A stretch of DNA of 64,000 bases from an uncultured Clostridia bacterium (GCA_934454525.1 CAKSFM010000013.1:1-64000); one strand, 5' to 3'. Numbered from the stretch's first letter, positions 30,193 through 38,837 are shown. The notes: generated by a model from the sequence alone, not told the origin. A program made the numbers and translations.

Positions 30193-30376
30193 ATGAACTT
30201 GATCCTCCTGTTTTGCTTGAAATTGAAAAGATTGAAGATAGTCTTTTTGATGCCGAATTATCATTAAATGACATAGCCGCCTGCAGCTCAATGTCACCCG
30301 CTATAATAATAGAAATTATTTTAAAAGTATTATCAAGAAATTCGCAGGCACATTTCCCAAACAATATCAATTTTAA
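30193..30376 (+). pseudogene. AraC-family regulator, C-terminal remnant with frameshift
   Basis: The translation gives the end of an AraC DNA-binding domain in two frames: LSLNDIAACSSMSPA in one, then YNNRNYFKSIIKKFAG and TFPKQYQF-stop in another, with the shift near 30302. This matches the second helix-turn-helix and closing PKQYR motif of AraC proteins. The N-terminal two thirds are missing and there is no start. It marks an eroded regulator next to the intact locus. Confidence 0.75.
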
Positions 30377-30511
30377 AAAAGGGGAAATATTTTTATTAAT
30401 TTTGCCAATAGACATAATATAACCAATATGTTACAATAAATTTGCAGGATAATGTTGCGCCCACGGGCACAGATCCAAGGGCGATTTATTGTTATAATGA
30501 ATATAAACTGC

Positions 30512-30539
30512 TTACGCAGTGTTGATTCTATGATATAAT
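30512..30539 (+). promoter_or_regulatory. Putative promoter of the ColE3-like toxin module
   Basis: A perfect TATAAT at 30534-30539 lies 46 bp before the toxin ATG, with a poor -35 candidate (TTACGC) 16 bp upstream. A second TATAAT occurs at 30493-30498. The SD GGAGG (30571-30575) is nine bases before the ATG. Confidence 0.45.
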
Positions 30540-30584
30540 AGACTTATACTACATAACAAAAAATTAAATCGGAGGAATGATTTA

Positions 30585-30812
30585 ATGCCGAATGTACCTA
30601 TCCCGCACCCCTCTTTTCTTGATGAGTGCGAAAAATATAGAGTTGACGCCGGAAAACAAATTTACCGGAAATACGATAAATATTACACATGGGACGGCTT
30701 GCACGGTGAGATTGAGGTATACAACAAAAGAGGTTTTCACCTTATGGTTCTTGATCCGTATGGGAAAAAAATCAAAGACGCAGTGAAAGGGAGGAATATC
30801 AATGTACGATAA
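30585..30812 (+). CDS. Stand-alone colicin E3-type cytotoxic ribonuclease (putative toxin)
   Basis: 75 residues. Residues 33-72 match the catalytic domain of colicin E3/cloacin DF13, the nuclease that cuts 16S rRNA near the A-site. The pattern Y-x-WD-x-x-HGE-x-E-x-Y is followed by G-x-HL, LDP and RNI. Asp37, His40, Glu44 and Arg70 align with E3 Asp510, His513, Glu517 and Arg545, the active-site residues known for that family. There is no translocation or receptor domain, no signal peptide and no upstream polymorphic-toxin gene, so the protein is a free cytoplasmic RNase, as in toxin-antitoxin pairs. Its stop overlaps the start of the next ORF by 11 bp. It could also be the detached tip of a lost polymorphic toxin. 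Confidence 0.72.
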   Translation: MPNVPIPHPSFLDECEKYRVDAGKQIYRKYDKYYTWDGLHGEIEVYNKRGFHLMVLDPYGKKIKDAVKGRNINVR

Positions 30813-31122
30813 AACTTTTATCGATGACTGTTTAAACGGCGATGCCACACTTTTTAATTTAGATGATTATATTGAATATTGGCACACTCATGACACTGAA
30901 TTATCATTGCAGGATTTCCTTGGTATGACGGATTATGAATTTGAAACATGGGGAAAAAATTCCGATGCAATTATAAGAGATATTCTAAGATGCAGGCGCG
31001 AATCCATAGACTTTTCCGGCTATTCTATTCTGACCGACTCTCAAAGACTTGCTGCACGGTCATATGACCAAGACTCGATAGACGAGCTAACAAACGAGGG
31101 TGACAACGAAAATGAGGAATAG
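30802..31122 (+). CDS. Probable antidote to the ColE3-type RNase; acidic small protein
   Basis: 106 residues, strongly acidic (tail EGDNENEE), with GGGAGG just before the ATG. The core LSLQDFLGMTDYEFETWGK resembles the short helical motif (LHEFLGMxxxEYxxW) common in small antitoxin-like proteins adjoining toxin genes. It does not look like the classical E3 immunity protein Im3. The 11-bp overlap with the toxin gene, the acidic character against a basic RNase, and the absence of other functions support an antidote role. The next gene (ImmA/IrrE) overlaps its end by 11 bp, so all three were one operon. Confidence 0.55.
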   Translation: MYDKTFIDDCLNGDATLFNLDDYIEYWHTHDTELSLQDFLGMTDYEFETWGKNSDAIIRDILRCRRESIDFSGYSILTDSQRLAARSYDQDSIDELTNEGDNENEE

Positions 31123-31843
31123 GTTTGCGGCTGCAAAGAAATTTGCTACAGACATTATTAGAAAAAACGAACTGTCTCCGCCAATAAATCCAAGAGATAT
31201 TATTGATTCATTTAATATAAAAATCATTGAAGAATCAAACAATTATGGAATTGAGGCATATTCGTCACTAAATGATGACGTATGTATAACCATTAACCCT
31301 GAATTCACATTTCCTGCAAGGAAAAACTTCACTCTTGCACATTAATTGGGGCATATCGTTATTCCTTGGCATAACGGGGATGTAAAATGTGATACGGATA
31401 CGCCATATATAAAAATTGACGGTCAGCATTAGCCACAGCCTGATAAGGAAGTATTGCCCTGCTAAACATCTTTTTTGCGAATTTCTGCGTTAAAAAAGGC
31501 TCGGAATCCGACAGGATTACTCGCTTTTTTGCCTTGAACTTCATCAAAAAATATTGTTTACAGGGTGCAAAGCAGTTTTGAAGGTCGGAATTTAAGATTT
31601 AGACTTAAAGAACGGCTTTCAAAACCAATACTTCCTTATCGGGTTGTGGCTTTTAATAGACACCCAGGAATTAGAGGCAAACATTTTTGCCTCAGAATTG
31701 TTAATGCCGTCCGAATGGGTAAAGTCACAAATTCCGAAAGATAAAATTGATTTAAAATATTTAATAGAATCTTTACAGAAATCGGCAAATACCTCTATTA
31801 TGGCATGCATGTATTCACTTGAAGAAAATCTTCCTCCGGGTAA
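31112..31843 (+). pseudogene. ImmA/IrrE-family metallopeptidase, disrupted three ways
   Basis: The frame starts at ATG 31112 (MRNRFAAAKKFATDIIR), typical of ImmA/IrrE proteases that cleave repressors or antitoxins. The zinc motif should read HELGHI, but codon GAA is TAA, giving H-stop-LGHIVIPWH at 31341. Homology resumes to about 31430, is interrupted by a 221-bp inverted-repeat element, and continues in another frame as LLIDTQELEANIFASELLMPSEW. At about 31843 it runs into an IS3 transposase remnant. The protein cannot be functional. Its position directly after the RNase/antidote pair suggests it once processed the antidote or a repressor of the module. Confidence 0.85.
31431..31651. mobile_element. 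221-bp MITE-like element inserted in the ImmA/IrrE gene
   Basis: The ends are imperfect 26-bp inverted repeats: AGCCACAGCCTGATAAGGAA at the left, and the complement of the right end reads AGCCACAACCCGATAAGGAA, both followed by GTATTG. The protein homology is interrupted exactly at these ends. There is no ORF inside. No clear target duplication could be fixed (TTA at left versus TTTTA at right). Confidence 0.8.
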
Positions 31844-32026
31844 CATATTTTTTCTACATTTGGCAGATTAAAGGCTGAGATGTTTTATGGTGAGGAATTT
31901 GGCAGCTTTAATGCTTTCATTGATGGATAAAAAAGATATATTGATTATTACAATAATGAAAGGATTTCTATTAAGCTAAAAGGAATGAGTCCGGTACAAT
32001 ACCGAACTCATTCACAAGTAAGTTAA
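31844..32026 (+). mobile_element. IS3-family transposase (orfB) C-terminal remnant
   Basis: Translation from 31844 gives FGRLKAEMFYGEEFGSFNAF, one in-frame TAA, then KRYIDYYNNERISIKLKGMS and PVQYRTHSQVS-stop. This is the highly conserved tail of IS3/IS150-group transposases (YxxYYNxxRxxxxLKGxSPxxYR). Only the last ~60 codons survive. A palindrome, AATGAGTCCGGTA pairing with TACCGAACTCATT (31984-32012), lies within it and may act as terminator. Its end overlaps the stop codon of the convergent GH2 fragment. Confidence 0.85.
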
Positions 32027-34044
32027 GATTTCATTTTTCTTACAGCGGTTTTATCATTTTGATTAAATGCAAAATTTTTATTTGCTGCGGCATATTTTAT
32101 GTCCGAATGTAAGAATTTCAGAAGACTTTTCCTACTGACATTATTTTTCGGTTTAAAATCACTGCTGTTCATATACTTCAATATTTCATATTTCAGCCAT
32201 TGAGCGGCAGGGTTGGCATCATCAAAATTAAATCCGTACACAAGCAATCTTCCGTTCATTGCGGAAATTTCAAAAAGAGCAGCCTGTTTTATAACATATT
32301 TATGCGTTGAAACCACCTCAACAATCAGGTCAAACGGAATGTCTTCACATCCGAAGCATACGGCAGCTCCGCCCTCAAGCAATCCTGAAAACTGCCATCC
32401 GCAATAGCCATCGTGAGGCAAATCCTTAAATATCGGATGACTGTTTATAACAGTTGCTGTATTCCCGGACGTCCTCCCGGCAAGCGAGATTCTGTATGTT
32501 GTCGGGAGGGATTTAAAAGGCGCCGCCCCGAGAAGCAGAACATCTTTGCCTTGTTCAAGCAATGAAATAAGCTTTTTTTCCGAAATATCTTTTGCTGCAA
32601 CTGTATTGCTGCCTTTTTTTATCTTTGCTTTTGGGAACAGATAAAGCTCCCATTCATTTTCAACCTCGCAGCCGGCAAAGCTCAGCCTTGCCTTAAGTAC
32701 CATTGCCTTAGGTTTTTTTATTGCAGGCAAAGCAATTTTAAACCTGCCGAACTCACTGAGCGTTCCGTTTTCGATAAACGGAAGCTCTTTTTTTATACGC
32801 GCATACAGCTTTCTGCCAATATAAAGAGATGTTTCAAGCACTCCGTTTTTAATCGGAGCAGGCTTATAATTGGAAACGGAAACGGCAAAATTAAGCTCGC
32901 CCTCCGAAATATAATTAACGTTTTTACCTATATCTGTCAGTAAAACAGCGTCATTGTTATACCTTAAAACATTCTTCACCGTTTCTCCGGGTTTAAGCTC
33001 ATAAAATTCGTTCATCATCCCGACATCGTAACCGAATGTGTGCCAGTGGGTGTCAATCGGACCGAGAAAATCATACCCCGAAACAGAATCGCTTTTCCTG
33101 ACATTTTCAAAGCAATATTTCCGGATTCTGCGCTGCCATTGCGAAGAATTGCGGAAATACAGCGGCGCTTTTTTCAAAACTCCTTTTTCCGAAAGATGTC
33201 TTTCTATAGACGAAAACATGTCCGTCTTCCCTATGCGGCATGCATTGTACCTTTCTTTCAGAGAAAGATCCGTGTATGTTCCGTCAATGCATATTTCATG
33301 GCTTAATCTCGGTTTGCCGTAAACCTTTGAACATTCGTCAACTTTAACGCTGTCTCCGTCAAGTGAAAAATAGCTGTGTGCACCGTTCGGATAAGAACAG
33401 TACAGATCGCAAAACTCACCTAAAATTTTCAGTCTGCCGGAGTTGTGCTCAAACGGCTCTTTAATAATATCCTTTTTTATATTCGGCTCGCACCAAAAAT
33501 ACTCCACGCCGCGCATTGCACTCATCGGCGCAAACAATGAATCTGTTTCCGAATGAACCAGATCGGCAAATCTTCTGATGTATTCAATAAAAGCCTCATC
33601 GAGCAGAAGCTCATTCCCGCAGCAGTATATAACAACCGATGTGTGCTTTTTGCAAAACTTAACAATATCCGCCCATTCATCAAGAGTTGTATTGTTCGGG
33701 CACTCAACCTGAACCAATATTCCCAGTTCATCTGCCGCCTGCAAATATTCTTCCGCCGGAATATATGTATGAAATCTGATATAATTAAAGCCGAGCTTTT
33801 TTAATGTTTTAATAACTCTGACATAAAACTTCTTATCATGAGTCGGGTGAACCGTTTCCGGGAAATAGCCGTGTTCACATGCACCGCGCAGATAATATGC
33901 GTTACCGTTCAGTCTGATTTTGGTTTTGCCGGCAGTCAGTCTGCGGACGCCGAATTGAAGCTCGGCGCAATATCCGCTGTCAGTAAGTGAATTATATATT
34001 ATTTCTTCTCCCGGCGCAGCAGGATTCCATTGCAGCACATGCAC
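32023..34044 (-). pseudogene. GH2-family glycosidase, 5'-truncated
   Basis: About 670 codons without the N-terminal sugar-binding and most of the Ig-like domain. The remaining part starts in the Ig domain (ELQFGVRRL) and includes the GH2 TIM barrel: IRLNGNAYYLRGACEHGY, acid/base Glu in YCCGNELLLDE and probable nucleophile in LSHEICIDG. The 5' end is fused at about 34035-34044 to the start of an SGNH-hydrolase gene at a GGTGCATGTGC junction, indicating an internal deletion. No start codon with SD belongs to this frame. The 3' end stops inside the IS3 remnant. Substrate class (beta-galactosidase, glucuronidase or other) cannot be set. Confidence 0.78.
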
Positions 34045-34573
34045 CCTGCTGAATGGAGCTTCCGTAAATCACAATTTTTTTATCGGAATCATATTTATGG
34101 ATACTCTCCGAAATCACAGCGTCATCGTCCGTTCCGATAAGGACTTCATCAACAGCTCCGTACGTTGGGAAATTCAGCAGGAAATCATATTCTTCGGATT
34201 TCTCAAAGTCGATAAGTATTCTTGTATATTCCTTTTCTCCGCTCATATTTTTTGAAACATCGTAAAATATAAACTCCCTGCCGTCCTTTGACAAATACAA
34301 ATCCAGGCTTTGCTTTGAAACATCGCTTAAATGCGGAGCTTTGATATTGTCAAAAAACAGAGGCTTGTCCGAAAGCCGAACACTGACCTCAAGGTGCTTT
34401 AATATCCCGTGGAACCTAATCTAACCGCCTGCCGTTTCATTTGACAAACCGTCAACCGCCTCGGGTAATTTTATCTCGGGATTTACAGGCATCCGTCTGT
34501 AAATCCCATCTTTTTCGAAAAATGCAAAACCGTCTCTTCTGAAAGGATATTCTTTCGTATTACGCCAAATCAT
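34035..34573 (-). pseudogene. SGNH/GDSL hydrolase, 5' fragment with nonsense codon
   Basis: The frame from ATG 34573 reads MIWRNTKEYPFRRDGFAFFE and continues to LSNETAGG-stop-IRF, where TAG probably replaced a CAG. It then runs to KKIVIYGSSIQQGACA, block I of SGNH hydrolases with the nucleophilic Ser (GSSI). Everything after block I is missing, replaced by the GH2 fragment. Families with this N-terminal beta-sandwich are acetyl-esterases acting on plant polysaccharides. Two independent lesions show it is dead. Confidence 0.8.
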
Positions 34574-34575
34574 AT

Positions 34576-35063
34576 TTACCTCCCAAGCAAACCTTTTGCA
34601 TTTCTGTAGAGGATCTTATATTTGTCCTCATCGCTGATGTGTGAAAACAGAACGCTTCCTATGCCGTAACCGGGGTCATACCATGGAATATCCGTTCCGA
34701 ATGTTATCCGTTCCGCACCAACCGCATTAACCATTTTATCAACTATTCCGCTGTGACGATGAATATCACAAAGATCAAGATATGTGTTTTCGTACTTTTG
34801 GGCAACTTCAATTGCTATATCAAGCTCGCCCGGAGATGAATGACCCATAATAAAACGCGCATTTTTATATTTTGCAGCTGCTTTCTCAATGTGGCGCGGA
34901 CCGTTATGCGGGTCATTATTTCCCCATGTGTGAATCAGAATCGGCAGACCGTATTTATTGGCATATTCCAATGCCGGAGCATAGTTTACTCCGTCAATCG
35001 GGTAGCGGTGATATGTCGGCAGAAATTTAAATCCGCCAATTCGGATGTATTTGTCATTTTCAC
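34576..35063 (-). pseudogene. Amidohydrolase-2 family protein, 5'-deleted
   Basis: The 3' part of a TIM-barrel amidohydrolase is in good order: GGFKFLPTYHRYPIDG, GLPILIHTWGNND (His ligand), RFIMGHSSPGE, TYLDLCDIHRH and ITFGTDIPWYDPG (catalytic Asp). The N-terminal HxH metal motif is absent. A GTGAAAATG start with a GGAGG SD is present at about 35063 but in another frame, so roughly the first 60-100 codons were deleted with a frameshift. It lies between the SGNH fragment and the PTE-like fragment, all co-directional, a former operon of small hydrolases. Confidence 0.72.
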
Positions 35064-35415
35064 AATACCACCTCCGACATAAGTCTTTCTATATTGCCGT
35101 GCGCAATTTTTTCAATTGATTTTTCGCCAAGCGTTGATGACAAAAGCGCCGCCATCGGACCGCCAGATTAAACCCTGCTTTTTTAATCCTGTTCAGTTCA
35201 TCCTCAACAGAGTTTTCACTGTCAAGCACAGCATTGTCAAGGACGGCATAAGGATTTCTTGACAATGCACCGTAATTATTCAGCTGAACCTTGTCATAAA
35301 AAATGCCGTTATCGAGGGGTGCGACCAAAGGTCGCAAATCTGAGAAAAAATGCTCGTGAGGAAGCGCCGCACTCACCAATGACGCATCGGCTTCCCCATG
35401 AATAGTTTGCAGCAT
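35060..35415 (-). pseudogene. Phosphotriesterase/lactonase-like amidohydrolase with internal deletion
   Basis: From ATG 35415 the N-terminus is well preserved: MLQTIHGEADASL, LPHEHFFSDLRP (HxH-type metal site, here HEH) and LNRIKKAGFN. Immediately afterwards, in another frame, comes the C-terminal tail GPMAALLSSTLGEKSIEKIA followed by HGNIERLMSE and a TGA. The metal-binding middle (about 200 residues) is missing. The stop overlaps the GTG of the following amidohydrolase remnant. Internal deletion plus frameshift makes it nonfunctional. Confidence 0.72.
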
Positions 35416-35584
35416 ACTTACCATTCCTTTTTATGTTATTCTATATTTAATTTATCACAAAAAAGGATGTGCTTCAATCGTAAATTCGAATATTTTAAGG
35501 TATCAGCTTAATTATTATGTGCGGATTTACCAATATATCAGCAAAAAGAAGTGCAGCAAAACTAATTTCCCCTGTCTATTTGCC

Positions 35585-35622
35585 AAAAGAGAAGAGACTG
35601 TTTTAAAAGCCTCTTCTCTTTT
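35585..35622 (-). terminator. Terminator of rhaA
   Basis: AAAAGAGAAGAG (35585-35596) pairs with CTCTTCTCTTTT (35611-35622), located eight bases after the rhaA stop codon, with T-rich sequence in the distal arm. Confidence 0.75.
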
Positions 35623-35629
35623 GAATTGA

Positions 35630-36880
35630 TTATCTGTTTAACAGAACATCCTTTTCGTATGCCTTAATATCATCAAACCAGCTCTTACCGGTCTTAACTC
35701 CGCACTGCTCACAGTACTCATTCCAGATATCTCCGAACGGAAGCGTTTTGATTTCTTCCTGCATCATCATAAGCTCTGTCAGACGATTCTCGTCCTGAAG
35801 CGCTCTCAGCTCGGCATTGGGTGTGCAAAGCGCTGAAAGAAGCGCTTTCTGCCAGCTTCTGAATCCGACAGTCCATGCAGCAATTCTGTTGATGCTTGCG
35901 TCAAAGTAATCAAGCGCCATGTAAACGCGGTCAAGCGCGTCACAGCGAACGATTTCCTTAGCCATTTCCTTTGTTTCGTCATCAAGCAGAAGCACATGGT
36001 CACTGTCCCAGCGAACTCCGCGCGTTATATGCAGCGCAATTTCCGGGAAGAAGCAAAGCAGCGCCGGAATTTTGTCCGAAACAACTTCTGTCGGATGATA
36101 ATGACCGTTATCCATGAGCGGCAGGCAGCCGTCATGCATTGCGGCAAATGAAAGCGTGAATTCCGCAGAACCTGCCGTGAATGACTCAACGCCGATTCCA
36201 AACACTTTTGATTCAACACAGGGTTTTACGAGATTTTTATCAAACGGCTCGGAAAGGATTTCTTCAATCGACTGCTTGTAACGCATTCTCGGACCCATTC
36301 TGTCAGCGGGAATATCCTTATATCCGTCGCCCGTCCATATGTTCATAACACAGGGAATACCCGTTTCCTGTGCAAAATACTGCGAAATACGCACACAAGC
36401 CTTGCCGTGTTCAATCCAGAAGCGGCGCGTTTCCTCATCGGGACTTGAAAGCGTGAGACCGTCTTTAACCCTGGGGTGAGAGAAGAACGTTGGGTTAAAG
36501 TCAATGCCCATTCCTCTTTCCTTTGCGAAATCAACCCATTTCTTAAAATGCTTCGGCTCAAGCTTATCACGGTCAGCAAATTCGCCCTTTTCAAAAATCG
36601 CATAGCTTGCATGCAGATTCAGCTTCTTCTTTCCGGGGCAAAGCTTCATTGCCATATCCATGTCAGCCATCAGCTGTTCAGGTGTTTTTGCCTTTCCCGG
36701 GTAGTTACCGGTTGTCTGAATACCGCCGGTCAGCGGACCGTCATGGTCAAACCCCGTAACATCATCGCCCTGCCAGCAGTGCAGTGAAACAGGGATGTTT
36801 TTCAGTTTCGCAATTGCCGCATCGGTATCAACGCCGAAAGCCGCATAAAGCTCTTTTGCAGATTCATATCTTGTTTTCAT
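35630..36880 (-). CDS. rhaA: L-rhamnose isomerase
   Basis: 416 residues, the normal length for RhaA, which converts L-rhamnose to L-rhamnulose in the cytoplasm. The start MKTRYESAKELYAAFGVDTD and VSLHCWQGDDVTGFD are diagnostic. Metal-binding residues appear in FNPTFFSHPRV, LPLMDNGHYHPTEVVSD and VRWDSDHVLLLDDE. SD AAGGAG precedes the ATG at 36880. No rhaB or rhaD is adjacent; those must be elsewhere. The upstream AraC gene is the natural regulator. It indicates use of rhamnose from rhamnogalacturonan or similar polymers. Confidence 0.96.
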   Translation of the reverse strand: MKTRYESAKELYAAFGVDTDAAIAKLKNIPVSLHCWQGDDVTGFDHDGPLTGGIQTTGNYPGKAKTPEQLMADMDMAMKLCPGKKKLNLHASYAIFEKGEFADRDKLEPKHFKKWVDFAKERGMGIDFNPTFFSHPRVKDGLTLSSPDEETRRFWIEHGKACVRISQYFAQETGIPCVMNIWTGDGYKDIPADRMGPRMRYKQSIEEILSEPFDKNLVKPCVESKVFGIGVESFTAGSAEFTLSFAAMHDGCLPLMDNGHYHPTEVVSDKIPALLCFFPEIALHITRGVRWDSDHVLLLDDETKEMAKEIVRCDALDRVYMALDYFDASINRIAAWTVGFRSWQKALLSALCTPNAELRALQDENRLTELMMMQEEIKTLPFGDIWNEYCEQCGVKTGKSWFDDIKAYEKDVLLNR

Positions 36881-36916
36881 TTTCGCTCGTTCTCCTTTTC
36901 ATAATAATTTATTTGT

Positions 36917-36943
36917 ATTTTATCACATTTGCGCTGCGCAAAT
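36917..36943 (-). promoter_or_regulatory. rhaA promoter -10 with adjacent perfect palindrome (operator candidate)
   Basis: Reading leftward, TAAAAT (36917-36922) lies 36 bp before the rhaA start. Directly upstream, 36927-36943 is the palindrome ATTTGCGC-T-GCGCAAAT with 8-bp arms, occupying the -35/spacer zone. It could bind a regulator; AraC proteins usually use direct repeats, so the cognate factor is unclear. Confidence 0.45.
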
Positions 36944-36973
36944 AAAGTCACTCATTTGACTGAAAAAGTGTCC

Positions 36974-37930
36974 TTATTTGCAAAAGCGGTATCTGCGCGG
37001 TGAAACGCCGAAACGCCCCTTGAATATGCGGTGAAAGTAGCTGAAATTCGAATATCCCACATATCGGCAAACCTCACCGACTTTCAGATTTGTTGTCCTT
37101 AAAAGATAGCATGCCTGTTCCAGGCGTTTATCCTGCAAAAGCTCCGTGAAAGTCTTACCGGACTGTTTTTTTATTTCTCTGCTCAGCCAGCAGGCATCAT
37201 AATGCAGCTCGCTCGCGGCACAGCCAAGCTCGGCGGCAGCATAGTTTGCGTCAATATAGCGCAGAATGTTCAGCATCAGCCCGCTGCCCGACTGTTCTTC
37301 GGTTGAAAGGCTGTCTGTGTGATTTGCAAGCTGCATGAACAAAAGACCCATCGTAAGCTGGTTTATGCTGCGCTTGTTGCTCTGCCGGTTTAAAAGCGTC
37401 CAGATGAGATTTTCAACAAGATTCTGCACCGGCAAAACATCCGCAACCTTAAAATGAAGCATATCGACGCCGTTTTCGCCGCCGCGCATGCATCCGATCA
37501 GAAAGTCATGAATCTGATTGCCGGTTTCGTCAATCAGGCGCACAGCGGTGTCGAAAAACTGCGGCAGGATAATAAAATTAACCGCAATATCTTTTTCCGA
37601 AGCCGGAAGTATTTCCTGCTCGGCATTCTGATTCAGAATCAAAAGCTCGCCGCATCTCAGCGTTATTTTGTTTCCGTTTATAATATGAACGGTTTCTCCG
37701 CTGCACATATATATCATTTCAACATAATTGTGCGTATGCTTCGGAAAATGCGCAAACCTCGTGTGAGGGCGCAGCGTGATAAGCTTTCCGTGCTCAAGCA
37801 AAAGCGCCGCATCTATTCTTTCGGAGTCCGCGTCCATATAGATGGCACGGTCAATTTCCCTCCGCCCCTCAAGCAGGCTTTTTTCCTCGGGCGTAATTTT
37901 TTTTAATCTGTTCAGAAGCTCATCATTCAC
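36974..37930 (-). CDS. AraC-family regulator with cupin domain (RhaS/RhaR-like by context)
   Basis: 318 residues. The cupin sensor (about 45-140) contains FAHFPKHTHNYVEMIYMCSG. C-terminal helix-turn-helix pair: ELHYDACWLSREIKKQSGKT then NLKVGEVCRYVGYSNFSYFH and FGVSPRRYRFCK. SD GAGGGTG before ATG 37930. It lies between an SGNH hydrolase gene (15 bp upstream) and rhaA, so control of rhamnose use is likely by analogy with RhaS; the ligand is inferred. Confidence 0.9.
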   Translation of the reverse strand: MNDELLNRLKKITPEEKSLLEGRREIDRAIYMDADSERIDAALLLEHGKLITLRPHTRFAHFPKHTHNYVEMIYMCSGETVHIINGNKITLRCGELLILNQNAEQEILPASEKDIAVNFIILPQFFDTAVRLIDETGNQIHDFLIGCMRGGENGVDMLHFKVADVLPVQNLVENLIWTLLNRQSNKRSINQLTMGLLFMQLANHTDSLSTEEQSGSGLMLNILRYIDANYAAAELGCAASELHYDACWLSREIKKQSGKTFTELLQDKRLEQACYLLRTTNLKVGEVCRYVGYSNFSYFHRIFKGRFGVSPRRYRFCK

Positions 37931-37945
37931 AGGTTCACCCTCTTA

Positions 37946-38749
37946 TTACCACTTAAATTCGGAATTGTGATAAGGTGTTCCGACAAATCCTATCTGCGTA
38001 AAATCCTCGGGATTATTCCTTATTATATAATCTATGTACGACTCAACCATAAGCGCCGTCAGTCTGTATCCTGCTGCGTTCATATGACCGGCAAGGAAGA
38101 AATTGCGGTAAAATTCCTCATCATAAACAGGCGCATATTTGCGCAGGTCGAGAACATAGCAGTTTTCGAACATATCCGCAAGCTCATAAATCAGCTTTGC
38201 GTGTTTATCTCCCCATTCCTCGCGCGGAGCGTCTTTTGTGTGGCGCGGAATTGTCATCAGGAAAAACTTTGCTTTCGGCTGCATTTCCTGATATTTTGCA
38301 ATTATTTTAGCATAGTACCCTGCAAATGTCGGGTTGTTTTTTGCGCTGTCCGAAAGATCAACATCGGCTGTGCTGCCAAGCTCGAAGTCACCGTTTATAA
38401 AACCTGTGATATCATTCACGCCAAGGGCAATAATATATGCACGGCATTTATATTTATCGCTGAAAAAGTTCTGCTCGCGCGCCATATCGAAAAATGTGCT
38501 TGAACACAGTCCGCCGCGCGACAGATTTAGAACCTCGCTCCCTGTGTCACGCGCAAGGAATTGTCCCCACGAATATTCGTAATGATCATGATAACCGCGG
38601 TTTCCGTTCTCAAATGATTCGAATTCGCCCGATGAAAGGCTGTCTCCGATGCAGGCAATTTTTCTGAAAATGCCGCAGAATCCACCGTTGACCGCTATAT
38701 TGTCAAGCGGTTTTTCATTTTTGTTCGCTGTAAATTTTGATAAATCCAT
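37946..38749 (-). CDS. SGNH/GDSL-family hydrolase (probable carbohydrate esterase)
   Basis: 267 residues, no signal peptide. SGNH blocks: IACIGDSLSSGEFES (nucleophile Ser), LNLSRGGLCS (Gly block), ALGVNDITGF (Asn block), and FLAGHMNAAGYRL (catalytic His; the preceding Asp is absent from the usual DxxH position, replaced by AGH). Such enzymes remove acetyl or other acyl groups from sugars. SD AAGGAG. It starts the short rhamnose-linked run with the AraC gene 15 bp downstream. Confidence 0.82.
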   Translation of the reverse strand: MDLSKFTANKNEKPLDNIAVNGGFCGIFRKIACIGDSLSSGEFESFENGNRGYHDHYEYSWGQFLARDTGSEVLNLSRGGLCSSTFFDMAREQNFFSDKYKCRAYIIALGVNDITGFINGDFELGSTADVDLSDSAKNNPTFAGYYAKIIAKYQEMQPKAKFFLMTIPRHTKDAPREEWGDKHAKLIYELADMFENCYVLDLRKYAPVYDEEFYRNFFLAGHMNAAGYRLTALMVESYIDYIIRNNPEDFTQIGFVGTPYHNSEFKW

Positions 38750-38837
38750 CGTTGTTACTCCTTTTATTGTAATTTATATATTCCGGCAATCAATAAAGAT
38801 ATTTCGCAAGCCGAAATTTATAACCTTATGCTTTCTG

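Noticed and set aside
30585..30812. The ColE3-like ORF as the tail of a larger polymorphic toxin continuing upstream
   Set aside because: The upstream DNA is an AraC remnant and promoter-like sequence; an SD and start codon are present at the right distance.
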